From NCBI GenBank assembly GCA_010094045.1, contig ML986873.1, positions 1 to 41,254 of the forward strand: DNA of 41,254 bases, written 5' to 3'. Below are positions 1 through 11,837 of this stretch, in pieces. This DNA is from Lojkania enalia (taxonomy: Eukaryota; Ascomycota; Dothideomycetes; Pleosporales). Numbering within the stretch: position 1 is the stretch's first letter; each line of letters begins with the position of its first letter. The translations under genes were made by a program, and so were the position numbers. The notes under the pieces are model-generated. The model made no database searches. It saw nothing but the letters and a program-made list of their open reading frames with translations, and was not told the DNA's origin.

Positions 1-335
1 TTAGCAAATTTGAACTTAAAATTTATTAGTCTAGATATACCTGTATATTAAAGAGATTAGAGTTTCCAAAAATGGATTTCCGTTTTCAGAAACTCAAATT
101 TCAAATACGTGTTTCTTGACGACTAGAGTAGAGAAACAATTCTCCGCCGATAGCATGTAATCAATTATCATAACTTTTTCAACATTGCTATAAGAACTTC
201 GTTGGGGTTCACAGGCGTTCAAAATAGAGGGACTCGATACCACGTTAGACTATTTACAAAACACTCATCGCTTCAGTTATATTATTAGATAGTAAGCTCC
301 TTGCTAGGATAATTGGCTTTGCTTATTATATAGGG
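1..335. other. AT-rich stretch without a recognisable gene
   Basis: No long open frame and no recognisable motif is seen. A short TATA-like stretch lies just before the ATG at 336, which could serve the small membrane-protein frame that follows. Confidence 0.4.
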
Positions 336-533
336 ATGAAACATAATATCTCGAAATCCCATCCAAAGAAATCCCCAGCGTTGATCGGAGGTGTTATTAG
401 CGCAGTTATTCTTTTACTTCTTCTAGTAGGATTACTCTGGTACATTCGGTCGCATAAATTGAAGAAGCGGAACTCGAAGAAATTGCCAGTTGAGACAGCA
501 TTAGACCGTGAAGTCTGCTTATTCAGGACTTAG
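336..533 (+). CDS. Small single-pass membrane protein or gene fragment
   Basis: A 65-codon frame opens with ATG at 336. The protein has a short basic, lysine-rich N-terminus, then a strongly hydrophobic segment (about residues 17-36, GGVISAVILLLLLVGLLWYI), then a basic stop-transfer region rich in K and R and a short tail. This layout is that of the transmembrane anchor and cytosolic start of many fungal single-pass surface proteins, whose glycosylated ectodomain lies upstream. No ectodomain frame is visible in the 335 bases to the left, so this is either a very small membrane protein or the remaining exon of a truncated gene. Nothing identifies a function. Confidence 0.3.
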   Translation: MKHNISKSHPKKSPALIGGVISAVILLLLLVGLLWYIRSHKLKKRNSKKLPVETALDREVCLFRT

Positions 534-1006
534 AACATAATGCTGATACCTAGCCAATGAGATATATCATACTTCGCTATATTGTGTTCCTTCTCTCTAA
601 TAAACTCCTATAATATCCGTCCCTATATCGCGAGCCACCCTGCGTAGCGAGCCGAACTATCGGTAACTTACTTTCTCTTTTGAACAATGTCAACTTTATA
701 CACTTATTCGCATTGACTTAATTTTATGTAAGTTCTGTGTCTTAGCTACCCTAAATTACTTAAGAAACAAGATAGCTGTGGGGCATGGGAGAATTCTAGA
801 AGCCTCACGTGCCTTTTCTATTTTTTCAACATGTTCTCTTTCTTGGAACCAACGCGAAATACGCGTAGACGTCCTCAGACGCCAATTAACTAGCTTGACC
901 CAGACGCATCGCCCAGTGCGACTAAGGCGCTATGGCGACACCGTGGCCTTAGGAGACAGCCTGGCCCACCGCAATCTGCGAGCACACTACACGCCTCAGC
1001 GCTTAA
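534..1006. other. Gene-poor stretch at the left end of a possible decayed repeat
   Basis: Contains the left arm of a 39-base inverted repeat (616-654, listed separately). A frame without ATG is open at 778-1011 but matches nothing recognisable; it may belong to the same decayed coding region as 1007-1237 in a shifted frame. Confidence 0.3.
616..654 (+). repeat. Left arm of a distant 39-bp inverted repeat
   Basis: The 39 bases match the reverse complement of 3751-3789 at 35 positions. Two of the four differences are C/T or G/A transitions of the RIP type. The arms are about 3.1 kb apart. They may be terminal inverted repeats of a decayed DNA element, or two independent copies of a dispersed repeat. 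Similarity does not visibly continue inward. Confidence 0.55.
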
Positions 1007-1237
1007 TTTAGCACTCTGCAATGCATCAAATGCACCAACGGTCAACTCGTACTAGCAGACTTCGTGAAGGCCATTGCCTATGGCACGTTGAAATCTATCT
1101 TAAAGGTGCAGCACACCCCTAACCTTAGCTTCGTATGCGACGCCATTAGAATCGCACAGACCACAGCTAGAACTATGGGCAGAAAACACGATAGAGCGGC
1201 GATCCGCATAAATTGCACGCCAATTGCAGCTCTTTAG
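1007..1237 (+). pseudogene. Degenerate open frame without start codon
   Basis: About 76 codons are open between a TAA at 1004-1006 and a TAG at 1235-1237, with no ATG near the start. The peptide has a balanced composition and begins with a CxxC-like pattern (LQCIKCTNGQLVLADF). It follows another start-less open frame (778-1011) in a different phase, which fits a frameshifted relic. It lies between the 39-bp inverted repeats, so it could be what is left of an element-encoded protein. No family is recognised, and chance openness cannot be excluded. Confidence 0.2.
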
Positions 1238-1533
1238 TTAGTAGAGAAAGGTTTAAGTCACAAGCCCAAAATTAAATCCTATAAGCATGCACCCTATGTC
1301 TTAAGGGCACGTAACAATAATTATAAATTTACAACGCAAGACTTTATCCCACTATCTCTCCAGCTGCCTTCATTTACTGTCGTCATTTCTAATTAGGATA
1401 TTACTTCCGAATAGAATTCGTGCTCTTTTACATGCAAACGGCATCTTGACGTATTCTTCTATATCAAATACAGAGAATTCCTTGGATATAAGATTGATTT
1501 GATAATAGTACTCCGCATATTTGGATTCGAAAT

Positions 1534-1960
1534 CTATCGTTGTATTTTTTTATTCATCACTGAACACAAAACGTTGACAGGCTTATAGTATTCTCGCCGC
1601 AGGACGTCGATCGTCGTGTGTTCGGTTGGATTCTTAGGGCAATCGAGCGGGTGGCATACCGTATGATATAAGCCATGAGTGCATGCTTTATCATATTCGT
1701 TGACCCTAATTTTTACTATTAAGCAACGCTCCGTAGTGTTCAATTAAAGAGACTTACCAAGTCATCTTTTCGAGCCGTTCGTTGAGCGTATTCCATTGCT
1801 CCGAAGTTGGAGATCCCAGCCATTCCCATAGATGCTTTCCGCAACTGAAGAAGTCCCCGTCGACTGGTGTACGTATAGTGTACTGTCCGTTCTTTACTAG
1901 CAATGAAATTTCTGCACTCGTGCCTATGATGAGAATTTGACGGTTGGATAGAAGGTGCAA
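1534..1960 (-). pseudogene. 5'-truncated two-exon gene next to repeat array
   Basis: Two frames join cleanly on the minus strand across a 52-nt intron (1757-1706) with donor GTAAGT and acceptor ATTAG. The exon ends EKMTW and continues VNEYDK in phase. Exons are about 1960-1758 and 1705-1534, with the stop at 1534. The predicted product (about 125 residues) includes several Cys and Trp (GDFFSCGKHLWEWLG; CTHGLYHTVCHPLDC). No ATG occurs in the open frame, which runs only to a TAA at 1987-1985, and the repeat array begins at 1976. The 5' end therefore appears to have been lost to the repeats, or an upstream exon lies beyond them. No family recognised. The splice junction is the best evidence that this was once a real gene. 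Confidence 0.5.
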
Positions 1961-1975
1961 CCCAGAATGATTTAA

Positions 1976-2488
1976 CCCGCCCTTTTATACCTACCAGGAG
2001 GCACTGCCTCAGTGTTCATCTGGCGACAAAGGAGACTGCCTCGCTCCTGTGACGTCTAAGATCGACTGGCTCAGTGTTCATCCTCCATTTAGTGCATGAA
2101 TATGGCGTGTGCTTCAGGTTGTTAGGTGCTCACTCTCGTCCCGCCCGTTTATGCCTACCAGGAAGCACTGCCTCAGTGTCCGTCTGGCGGCAAAGGAGAC
2201 TGCCTTGCCCCTGTGACGGCTAAGATTGACTGGCTCAGTGTTCACCCTCCATTCGGTGCATGAATATGGCGTATGCTGCAGCTTGTTGAGTGCTCACTCT
2301 ATCGGCCAGTAGACCATCCCCTGCAAGAGACAGGATGAGGGTAGAGCATCCAACAAGCTGCAGCATAGGCCATATTCATGCACTGAGTGGAGGGTGAACA
2401 CTGAGCCCGTCGATCTTAGCCGTCACAGGGGCGAGGCAATCTCCTTTGCCGCCAGACGGACACTGGGGCAGTGCCTCCCGGATACCAT
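1976..2488. repeat. Two tandem 164-bp units plus one inverted copy
   Basis: Copy 1 (1976-2139) and copy 2 (2140 to about 2300) are direct repeats with a period of 164 bases. Both start CCCGCCC, carry the same CACTGCCTCAGTGT block and end GTGCTCACTCT. A third copy lies inverted at about 2346-2488. Copies 2 and 3 form arms of roughly 140 bases around a spacer of about 45 bases, giving a large hairpin potential. Copies differ mostly by transitions. The unit is GC-richer than its surroundings and non-coding. It may be a decayed foldback/MITE-like element or part of a larger repeat. Confidence 0.75.
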
Positions 2489-2961
2489 GAGCCAGGGCTG
2501 TTGAGGCCCCTACCTTAGACGCTATGGGCACGCCATAAATAATTATAATGAACAGATTGCATCCGTATAGAACGTTTAAAGCTTCCTCGCTAATCTGCCT
2601 AGACACGCTGAGGATACTAGTCTTCTCCTACATCGATCTGGTCCACAAGTAGACATCATACTGGAGATACTCCACATAGACAGTACCGCAGACGAGTAGG
2701 AGGGAGTAAATTATGTCGCGGAGTTCTAGTAGAAGACGAAGGAAGCCACTCGATTGGTGTCCACCCTGGGATAAGGTCTTAAACATGTTGAATGAGGGAC
2801 AGCTGGCTTTGGAGGCAATTAAAGTGTTAGCTTGTTGTAGTAGGTATAAAGAAGCTCTGGTTGTATTAAATATCTCTGTAATGTGCGTATCTGTATATAT
2901 GTATGTTTCTGGTGAAGGTGGGTTGCTTAGCTGCCTGCCCTCTACCACAAACCTACCGGTC

Positions 2962-3006
2962 ACTAGCTGCAGGATTACTAGCCACAGGATTACTAGCTAT
3001 AGGATT
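2962..3006 (+). repeat. Three-unit 15-bp minisatellite
   Basis: Three consecutive units of the form ACTAGCnnnAGGATT at 2962-2976, 2977-2991 and 2992-3006. They fall in the 3' part of an ATG-started frame (2713-3033) that has no other sign of being a gene. Confidence 0.6.
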
Positions 3007-3750
3007 TCTAAGTTGCTTACAGGGTCGATTTGATTACATAGATAATTTACAGCGCTCGGTTGTTTGGCGCTAGTTAGGATCGTCATGGGGAGGTATCGAT
3101 CAACGGAGCCACGCTGCATAAATTATCTTCGCACGGCAACTACAGGGCTGCCCATAACATATCGGCGTAATATTAAGGTTTAGTAACTCGGATAACTTAC
3201 TATAATACTATGGGCGTCAAAAGTAACTTGAGCCAATAGGAGAGCTGCGGTAGAAGGGTCTTATAATACTACCGAATGTAGGCTCTCCACAAACTGGGTA
3301 ACAAGATAGCTACACTAGTGAAATTTTTACTTAGGAGGGATTCTTAAGTTAGATATAATATAATTCAATGCCAACAAGAGGTCTCTCGCTTAACTACGCT
3401 GCGTCACAAGGCTCTGAAACTGCCCTTTAATCTATCCGGAGAAGCTCTCGGAAACTACATTTTTAAGCTAAAATGGCTTTCAGGGCTTAAAACAATATGC
3501 TTATATAACTGTGCCTTCTCCCTAGTGTTCCGGTTATAGGATACACCCCTCAAATCGCGGCTTAGCAGGGGTGGTTAAGTGAAGAAGCGAATGGCGGCGT
3601 GAATAAAAAGATCAACAGTGTAACTAAAACTGCGAAATTCTCTTTGCGTGGTAGTATCCTACTAGAGAAAAGGTTTAAAAATGGTAAGGTACGGAATATA
3701 TCTTTATTAACTTGCGAGAGATATTTCTAAGGAGTCAGATTTAGGAAATG

Positions 3751-3789
3751 CGGCTCGCATCGTAGGGTAGCTCGCGATATAGGGACGGA
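3751..3789 (-). repeat. Right arm of the distant 39-bp inverted repeat
   Basis: Reverse complement of 616-654 with 4 mismatches; see that entry. Beyond 3789 the sequence does not match the left flank of the other arm. Confidence 0.55.
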
Positions 3790-6700
3790 GGTTAAATGCC
3801 TTCATCTTTAATTATCCTAACATTAATGCGGCTCTCCGGCAATCACAATTCGACTTTCATGTCAGGACCGCGATACAGTTAGCAAAAATTAGAAGAGGAC
3901 GGAATAATATTGCGATGCTGGCTAACTAAGGAAAAGTAGATCCCAGTCCCGGCCTGACGCAACGATCTGTACAATACATAGCCTTCCTACCCACCTAACC
4001 CTTCTATCCCGGTCGCTCATTCTCAACCTATCCAGATGTTTATACCTGAGCAGACGTTAGCTCGAGGGTATCGTGATAATTGTAGTTGCAATGAACCGAC
4101 ATTATCTACGCCCATGGCGGTCGCGTCCTCCGCGGGGACTCAGGTGAGCCTTCAGGTGTATATTCAGTCCAGTGTCCTCCATTAGGAATTGGCTTAGTAT
4201 TGAGGAATGCTAGCTCTCTTGCTTCTTTCGATCGCCTGGATATGTCCTCAATTTCGCGTAACAACCTCGCAAATATCTGTTGTAGTCGACGCATCTTACT
4301 CAGCCTCCGCTTAACGAAAGATGTACGAATTAGAGATGTAGGGATAGCTTGCTGAATGTTGCGCTCTGGAGAAATATGATGATGAAGGTTGCTTCGGAGT
4401 AAAATACAAGGTATAGGTTCAGCTTAAATCTGCCATAACGTTTGCGCCGAGCCTCTACCGCGGGCGATGCAGATCAATTCTTGAGCGAGGATCTAAGCCA
4501 CCCTGTGTGAGATAGACGCGCGCTGCTGATTATAGCGCAGTCGTGTCGCTGTGGTACTGGACTAGCGGGCCGATTATACTTATGTTCCCCGCTTGGGGCC
4601 AATACCAACGCTCAACGGCTACCTTGTCGTAACAGTTATAGTCTCTCCTAGAAGGGGAGAATACCGGGAACTGGAACAACAGGGCAGTTTGTTGTACCAG
4701 ACGCCGATACCTTTTCTACACGAGTAAGTATGCTCACTGACAAGTCGTTCGTGACGAAAGCTTGCGGCAAGCGGATCAGTAGGTGGTGTGAGTGGCGCTT
4801 TGCCAACCTGGTTGAGGCAGGGGTAGGCTGCACGGGTCCGCATCAGCTGCATGGGGCATTTCCCAAAAGAGTTGGATGCAGATTCCTTATGCAGGTGAGA
4901 TCAGTAAACGCGCGCTCGTTCCTAGGGAACACGCTAAATACAGCCAAGCTAATTAGCTTCGAAACAAGACAGGGTTAACAACCAACAGATTTACCACACC
5001 ATCGCCAGAATCCAACAGGTAGCAGCAATCGCTCTCTTACTATAACTCGGGTTTAGGACTCCAACTGGGGTAAGACCAGTACGTAGGTCCTTTATCCTGG
5101 CCTCAAGCTCACCAAGGGATGCACCTAAGGGGAATCCGCTCTAAATGGCCACCGTCCGAGATGAGATCCTGTACTGCTCACTTAGATTGCTTATTTTTAT
5201 CGAGGTCGAAGCATCCATATGCTAGCGTTTCTTAAACCCCGTCTCTAGTATCCTAGCTAGGAAGGAGCTATATACCGTGATCGCCGTACTGTTTCAATTT
5301 GGAACGCCACTCCCAGTAGTTATCTAGGTATAGTTCCGTACTAGTCGTGAAGGGAATATCTTAACGAATTTGAGGGAACCGATGCGTTGAGCCGGTGTTC
5401 ATTCTTAGGTATCTGGATGGCGATAACTGTGTACCGATCAACGTAGATGCTATTCTTACGCCCGATGGGTGTCTCAGCTTGCTATTACGCTAGCGCTTTC
5501 ATGTTTCCCGTGCTCCTATCGGTATCTACCGTCTATTGCCCTTGTAGCGGCCGCAGTCTAGTATTAATATCAGTCCATCTGGTATTTAACTAGTCCAAAC
5601 TAGTGCAAATGTTCCCAGAATTTTTCCTCGCACGGTAGCCGCTCAGTGTCGACCTTCCGCATAAATCTTTTCGCCCAAGTAGCCGCAGAGGCTATTCCCA
5701 GTGCCTAGGAATTAATGAGGATTCACTGTCCTCTATAGGTCCCGTAAACGTATACGTAATGTGAGTCTAAGCCCAGCGCTTCCTACCCCTATTCTATCAG
5801 CGATTGGAACTGTAGAGACCCCGCGCATGTACATCGAGGAATCTGAATGATACCTTGGTTTATTTTTACCAACCAGTGCAATATTTGCCTCTTTCCCCTA
5901 GCAACGAATGTTATAGCGGCTAACCTCCATCGATAAGCCAGGACTATAATGAAACTATAGAATAAGTGTTACTTATTGTCACCAAGAGGAATTTTGAGTC
6001 CGGAAATATACCTTAGATAAAGCTCTCGATTCTGGTCATTATGTCTGAGAAATATTGAGGCGATAGATCTTCTTGGCGCTGCCAGAAGGATAGGAACTCC
6101 GAACTATTTGTGGCGTCTGATTAAGGGACTGGAAATCGACTCCTTGGGGTTATTAAACTATGAAGGTATGAATTTGAGTTTGCTATTAGCTTATCGACAG
6201 GTTCTATATAAAAATTAGGTTAACTAGCGTTTTAAATATTAGGCTGGTGATATATAGATTAAATAATGTTTAATATTATTTATTACTCTAAGATCTAGAT
6301 AATAGTTGAAGTAGTATCTTATATATACTCTAGATAACTCTGGAAAATCGTCTAGCATTATTAACCCTGTTCGTTCAGTATTTGCGTCTATCTGATATAG
6401 CCTAGAAGCAATTATTTAATAGAAAATACTAATTGAATAGATTAGTTGGAGAAAAATATATAACTTAAGCAATCTAATATTTAGTTAATTCAACCCATTA
6501 TGTCGATTATATATTACCATGCACTGGGTATCTTTATAATGGATAAAATATACTTACTCTTTTAAGACCATTTCTAATATCAAGGGCGGGAAATTTTGGC
6601 TGGTTTCTGTATCTCTTTCTCACAGGACTTGATTTTAACGTGGGTAGCCATGACCTTAGAACTCCAAATATCGGAGGACAAACCCTAATAGCAATCCGAA

Positions 6701-7677
6701 CTATTAAAGAAAAAATGCTGAGGGGGCAACGGTGGTAACTAAGAGTTGTAGCTTTTACCGTCGAATCGTAAGAGCGTTCTTGGAATTTAAAGCTAAGAGG
6801 CTAAACATTTAACCATCAACAATTATGATCTGGATACCGTCGATAGCGAAGGAATATTACCGCCTGATCGAACAATGGAAGGGGGGGTTAAAAGCTACAA
6901 TAGCGTAAGGAGTCAATCCAAGCATATATTGCAAAAACTAGAACGTTTAGTCTATAAAAGAGAGCTTAGTAACAGGGTGATGTAGGCTGAAAGCGATTGC
7001 ACAAAGAAGGCGTATAAAGACTAAGAATCTACTTAGATCAATCTACAGATGTGCTATATAACTTTAAAGAGGTTTAGTAGTAGCCTTGTTATCGGTATCA
7101 CGAGGTCTGGAAGAACTTTTATTAATTAGTTATGGCCGGAGAGGTTGTGGACACGAAAATAAAGAACTCTTTTATTGCTGGAAAGAGCTCTTGGTATGCA
7201 TGTAAGGAAATAGTTTGGAGGAGGAAGAGAAGCTGCTGAGAGCTTTGATAGAATGCTGAAATTTCGAGTATTGGTCAACAACGGATTTTGTCGTCAAGGG
7301 AGAACAGTGGCCGAGGTCGGGAATGACGACTACGACGGCAAAATACGCACCAAGGCTCGATATCGCCGAGTTTAGATAGGTTTTCTTGCACTTTAACGCG
7401 CCTATTTCAGCCAAAGTTCAGTCACCGTGTCGTATTTTCTCATTCTATTACATGCGATCGGTTAAGTGTAATTAAAATGAACAATGGAAATATTGCAGGT
7501 TTCTGCTGGATAAACTATAACGAAAATTTCATTTTTATGAGGGTCACACCTTGAAAATATTTCATAATCTAGCAGATCTACCTAATTGATTGAAAGCACT
7601 AGAGGAAAATTACGTGGAATATAAGAGCATCTAGGATTAATATAGCTGAGCATACGTTCGAAATCGACAGGATTGCA
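3790..7677. other. Gene-poor stretch with weak relic frames
   Basis: No convincing gene. A 62-codon minus-strand frame at 4106-4294 starts with ATG and is rich in R, E and L, but nothing supports it. On the minus strand 5218-4991 a 76-codon frame starts with ATG and is broken only by one TAG at 5143-5141, as a CAG-to-TAG change would give. It has no recognisable match. From about 6180 to 6560 the sequence is very TA-rich, like the RIP-affected tracts elsewhere in the window. A minus-strand open frame at 7172-7414 lacks ATG. Confidence 0.4.
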
Positions 7678-9001
7678 TTACACACGAGAGTGAAAGGCAA
7701 TCCATAGGTATAATAGGCTTGGTTGTAAGTATAGCTCAATAGCAATCTCATGAAACCTCAACTTGTTTCGGGCAAGGGACCAAAAATACACACCTTGCAT
7801 CTGTATCTCCGTATCATAATATCGACTTACATCGCAAGGTAGAGAACCTCCTGCCTCAAATGCGCAATTCATAATAAACTTTCCTCTGCGATTAAAAGCA
7901 GCTAGAATCTCAAAGACATCTCTCTTCTCGTTAGAAAGTTCGTGCTCAAGTTTTGCCCTTAATCCCTCTGAATACATGCCCTGTGCATTTTCTCCCTGAT
8001 CTCGGCAACGTTGCGGAATGTTTGGGAGATTCCACAGTGGATGATCCTTTGACCTGATCAACTGTCTAGTACCAAAATATGCCAGGCCATTCTGCATTGA
8101 TCGATGAGATCGCGGCGGCTCCCCACCATGAGAAGGAACACATGGGTCTGCCGGCCTCTCTACGCCTAGAAGTATCTCTTCACTAGAGGAAGACTCTGGA
8201 GCCGGGTCCAAGTGTTTGTAATGGCCATTAGATTGCGGTGGTGTGAGGACCGCATCATCGCCTTGTGCTTGATCTGGATAGCCACTATTGTTCGTTTGGT
8301 GACTCTGCTGAATATATCCATTATAGATAGACTCAGCTTCATCTAGGCTGGGCGACTGTAGGAAATCGATTAGGTGTTTGATGCTCGGGAGAACTGTTCC
8401 AGCCCGAAGGTTGCTGGAGTGGTTGAACGTAGCGAACGTATCAGGACCGGATCGGTCAAGTCCGGCTTGATGTTCATCAATTGACCTTAGAGGCGAGTCT
8501 TGCATATCGGGGAGGCAATCTAAGTTAGTTTTTAGCACTGCTTTACTGAAAATTGACTTTTTTTGTACCTAGGACAGCTTTTGGGAGAGTCTTCCCATGG
8601 CCGACAGCAGGAGGTGTGAGACGGGCGGCTTCGGTATAATCATGACCTTCGGGGATATAAGTAAGGCAAATAGTGTGATGCAGCGCATACAACCTACAAA
8701 ATGTTTTGTTCTGAACCGGCTTCGGGAGGATTGCTTCCGACCACTCACTTAGATCGTCAGGGACTTCTAAGAGGGTCGAGGATGACCTCTTGGGCGATCG
8801 ATTTCCGATAGGAGTGGTAGGGACAGCGTTAGGCTCCATTAGCCCTTCGCGCTGTAGGCGGGCAGAGATTTTCCTCAGTTTTCTTGCCTCTGACAAACCA
8901 AATCGGCGTGGTCCTCTAAGCTGCGGGGACAGAGACGCACGTTCTTGAGTCCCGTCCGGCGAGGTAAGCATTGAAGAAACAAACTTGCTAATAGAGTACA
9001 T
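7678..9001 (-). CDS. Unrecognised two-exon protein
   Basis: Two minus-strand frames join across a 49-nt intron (8568-8520) with donor GTACAA, branch-like ACTAAC and acceptor TTAG. The phase is kept: residues ...PKAVL continue as DCLPDMQD. Using the first in-frame ATG (9001-8999) gives 424 residues from exons 9001-8569 and 8519-7678. The frame stays open upstream to about 9076 without another ATG, so an extra 5' exon is likely. The N-terminal part is basic (RKLRKISARLQ; SPKRSS), the middle is polar and Pro/Ser-rich, and the C-terminal 90 residues are more structured (FEILAAFNRRGKFIMNCAF; YYDTEIQMQGVYFWSLARN). No zinc cluster, signal peptide or clear transmembrane segment is seen. Function unknown; the splice junction and length support a real gene. 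Confidence 0.6.
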
Positions 9002-9076
9002 GTCGCGATGACTGTTTGAATTTTGTTCAAGAGTGGGGATTAATTCATCTAGGAGAAGAGCCACGGTGCCTCTCAA

Positions 9077-10071
9077 ATATTCCTATGATACTTAAGGCAA
9101 GAGCTTATCAAGAAGCGCTTATCGAGCTAAGCGTGGCGGCCCTAACGCAAGGTTTGCATGCAGCCCGCATGGGCTTTCGCACATGTGACTGAAGGCTTGC
9201 AAGGATGCTGCAATCCCCTGCGGAATATGTTTGGGCAAGGGCGTTTGTTTCATGCGGCGCGGTTGTGCCACCAATATCGGCTAAAATGTTGACAACTAGG
9301 GTCGATGTTGGTCTGTGGGATACGAGTCCTCGTTCCAATATCTAGGAGAAGGGCAGAAGGGGACCGGGGTCGCGAAGCCCATAAGCGCCAGCGTTGCTCA
9401 CGGGCCTCTTTCCCGCAGGGGAAAACGCAGGATGTGGGCTCACGGACCAGGTGGGTGCCACTAGCTGGCCCCTGGCCTGCTGCCCTAGCGGCTACGGGAC
9501 CCCTGCCCCTGCGGGAACAGATTCCCCGTACACCGCGGTACCGCATACAATTCGTTGGAGCCGGTCCAGTACGTGTCCAGTTCACTCTATGCGAACACTG
9601 CAGCTGCCCACCTCGGATATTCGTGCATGATTACCATTAGCCGAAGTTTACTTTTGAATTATCATTGGCTGCCTAGGGACCGATAGCTTCAGAAGGTTAA
9701 CCGGGGAAATGACTATTCCCGAAGCTCTGTGGACGATTTCCGATGACAGCGAAGCTGATTAGTGGGTAATTGCTATGAGATGTATTCTTGGTTTTCCATG
9801 CAGGCCGCGTATTTATAATACAGCATTATAATTAGAGCAATCAAAAGGAGGCAATCGCCAAAAGCGAGCAATTATCAACGCAGAAATCACTGAAATAGAG
9901 CAATTGTGACGTATAAACGATATTTGTAATAAAATCCTGGCTAATAAAGCGAATCTGAATCCGGTGACTTATATGTTCTCATCATTTTATTTACTTAAAT
10001 TGTTCCTTCAAACTACAAGATCGTTCTAAATACCAGATAGTAGAGGTGCTGAGGAATACATAAAACCAAGG
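9077..10071. other. GC-richer stretch without supported gene
   Basis: From about 9340 to 9600 the sequence is GC-rich and open in several frames on both strands, which reflects composition rather than coding. It could hold the missing 5' exon of the gene at 7678-9001, but no splice pair could be chosen with confidence. The part from 9640 to 10071 is AT-richer and looks non-coding. Confidence 0.35.
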
Positions 10072-10094
10072 AAAAAAAAAAAAAAAAAAAAAAA
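10072..10094 (+). repeat. Poly(dA:dT) run, 23 bases
   Basis: An uninterrupted run of 23 A, about 40 bases beyond the stop codon of the ferric reductase gene. On the transcribed strand of that gene it reads as a T run in the 3' flank. Confidence 0.8.
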
Positions 10095-10135
10095 CAGACC
10101 CCCCTCGCACAAAAGGAGCCTCCCTAGGTCAAGTA

Positions 10136-11837
10136 CTAAAGGTATCTAGACTCTGACATGCGAGCAATGGGAGTCTCTAGAGCATGGAACTCAGTCATAG
10201 AAATATGTAAGTCCATATCACTCTGGCGTACAGCGCGCCTTACTTCCTCCTCAAACTTCGGAGTTCCGCACACTATCTCGATCCGTCATTAAATTGAACT
10301 TGCCTAGCATTGAAAACCTTACCTGAGATTACCATATTTCCAGCTTCAATCTCGTTTTCCCCAGTGATATACTCGCTAATGTTTAGGCGCTTATCAACCC
10401 TACGGAAACGATCGATTCTCCCAGAGAAACTCAATTTAGATGGTACTTTCTGATCCGGAACAAAGAGAGCAAGCGTGAATATATTTGCTTGATCTAAATC
10501 AAATAGTTTCTCAAGGAATTCACAAGACCATGCCTCCTGGTCTAAGTATGGTTAACCCATGTCTGCAGACGAATGGACAAGACATACCAGATGATTCAAC
10601 GAACCAAACGAGAGTCAATCTTCTAGCCCGTGCAGTTCGGTTCTCATGAGCTTCAAGTAGAGATTTAATTGAGAGAAGATGTGCAGCAATACCTATACCG
10701 CTAGCCATAAAAAGAACCTTATCATATTCATTAAGGGACTGACTATGGCCATACGGACCATCAACAATAACTGAAGAGTGGCAGTGAAGTGAGTGAAAAA
10801 GGGAATTACTGAATCCGTCATATTGCTGTATTAGTAGAGTTATATCAGACCCATCAACCCAGGCAATAGCATAAGGATGTGCTTGGAAGAACCCTACCCG
10901 ATGTCGATCTATATCGGGGAAGGTCAAGTAAACATACTGCCCCGGACTCACCTTCCAGGGCCGTTTGAGCGAAACAGTAGCAGATATCGATCGTGTAGAG
11001 TCTTTGAGACTGTCAAAGCGTGTAATTGCTACTTTGTTTGAGGACCTTGACCCCGAATTCCTATAAAAGAGCCCCGCTAGCCAGGCGACATGTTGGAGCA
11101 ACCAGGCCGCGGTAGCGACGCCGAGGCAGGTAATTTCCCGTTTTCGGAATGTGGGAACATGCCACCATAGAGTGCCAGCAAGCATAAGCGCAAATACGAG
11201 GTGGCTTTTTAAGAATACTTCGTATAAATACCTCCGAACGTAGAGGATCGATAGGACGCCAATGGCCGAAAGCAACGAAATAAGCTATAGGATTGTAAGC
11301 GGATTTGGTGCATGAGAGCAGTGAACAAACCAATATTTCTGTCGTCGAGATAGACGTTGATGAAATCTTTATTATCCCGTGGACGAAACCCTGAACGACG
11401 CAAATGCGCCCGAGCCAATGGTGTATCAAGGCGTATTTACTCAAAGATAGACGAAGGATCCGGTCGACGAATATATTAGTCCTTCCGCCAAGGTATAGCG
11501 GCACCGCGTTTATGAGGAATAGTGTTGCACACCGCTTTGCGATGTCATGTCGATCAGAGACTTTGAGTGTACACCCTAGGATATTGACGGTAATGGCGAG
11601 CATTACGCTTGAAAGCGTGAGTACGTTAATCTCGTAGGAACCCTTAAGGCGTCGAAAAATCGTTGTGTAGATGAGCCTTTTACGGAAGAAAGCTGTCACC
11701 TTGCGGCGCGTCGAAGCGTCAAGCCTCTGGCCTAATTTCCAGAGTCCTAAGCTAGCGGCCACGGAGGCAAGTGAGAGGAAGAAAATCGATAGTATAGATA
11801 AAGGCTGCATTTTTGGATCTAATGTCCTAAGCTTCAT
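10136..11837 (-). CDS. Ferric/cupric reductase, FRE-type (ferric reductase transmembrane, FAD- and NAD-binding)
   Basis: Four exons (11837-11331, 11284-10588, 10541-10323, 10272-10136) join in phase across introns of 46, 46 and 50 nt (donors GTTTGT, GTATGT, GTAAGG). They give 519 residues from ATG at 11837. About seven hydrophobic segments fill the first 250 residues. The two bis-histidine haem pairs are present: H140/H153 (HHWLGRICVVQGFVH) and H197/H211 (SHLVFALMLAGTLWWH). The FAD site is PGQYVYLTFP followed by HPYAIA (about 305-310), the NAD(P)H site is GPYG (about 345) with ASGIGI (about 363), and the C-terminal signature is VCGTP (475-479). The family moves electrons from cytosolic NADPH through FAD and haem to extracellular Fe(III) or Cu(II). 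All key residues look intact, so it is probably functional, though on the short side for the family. FRE genes are a known cargo class of Starship elements. A CGAAAATCGG/CCGGTTTTCG inverted motif lies about 110 bases upstream. Confidence 0.93.

Noticed and set aside
2376..2963. ORFs inside and beside the repeat array (2376-2606 and 2628-2963, minus)
   Set aside because: They lack family features; the first reads through the inverted repeat copy and its peptide reflects repeat sequence.
9250..9640. Overlapping open frames on both strands
   Set aside because: Openness is explained by local GC richness; no domain, start context or splice signal supports any frame.
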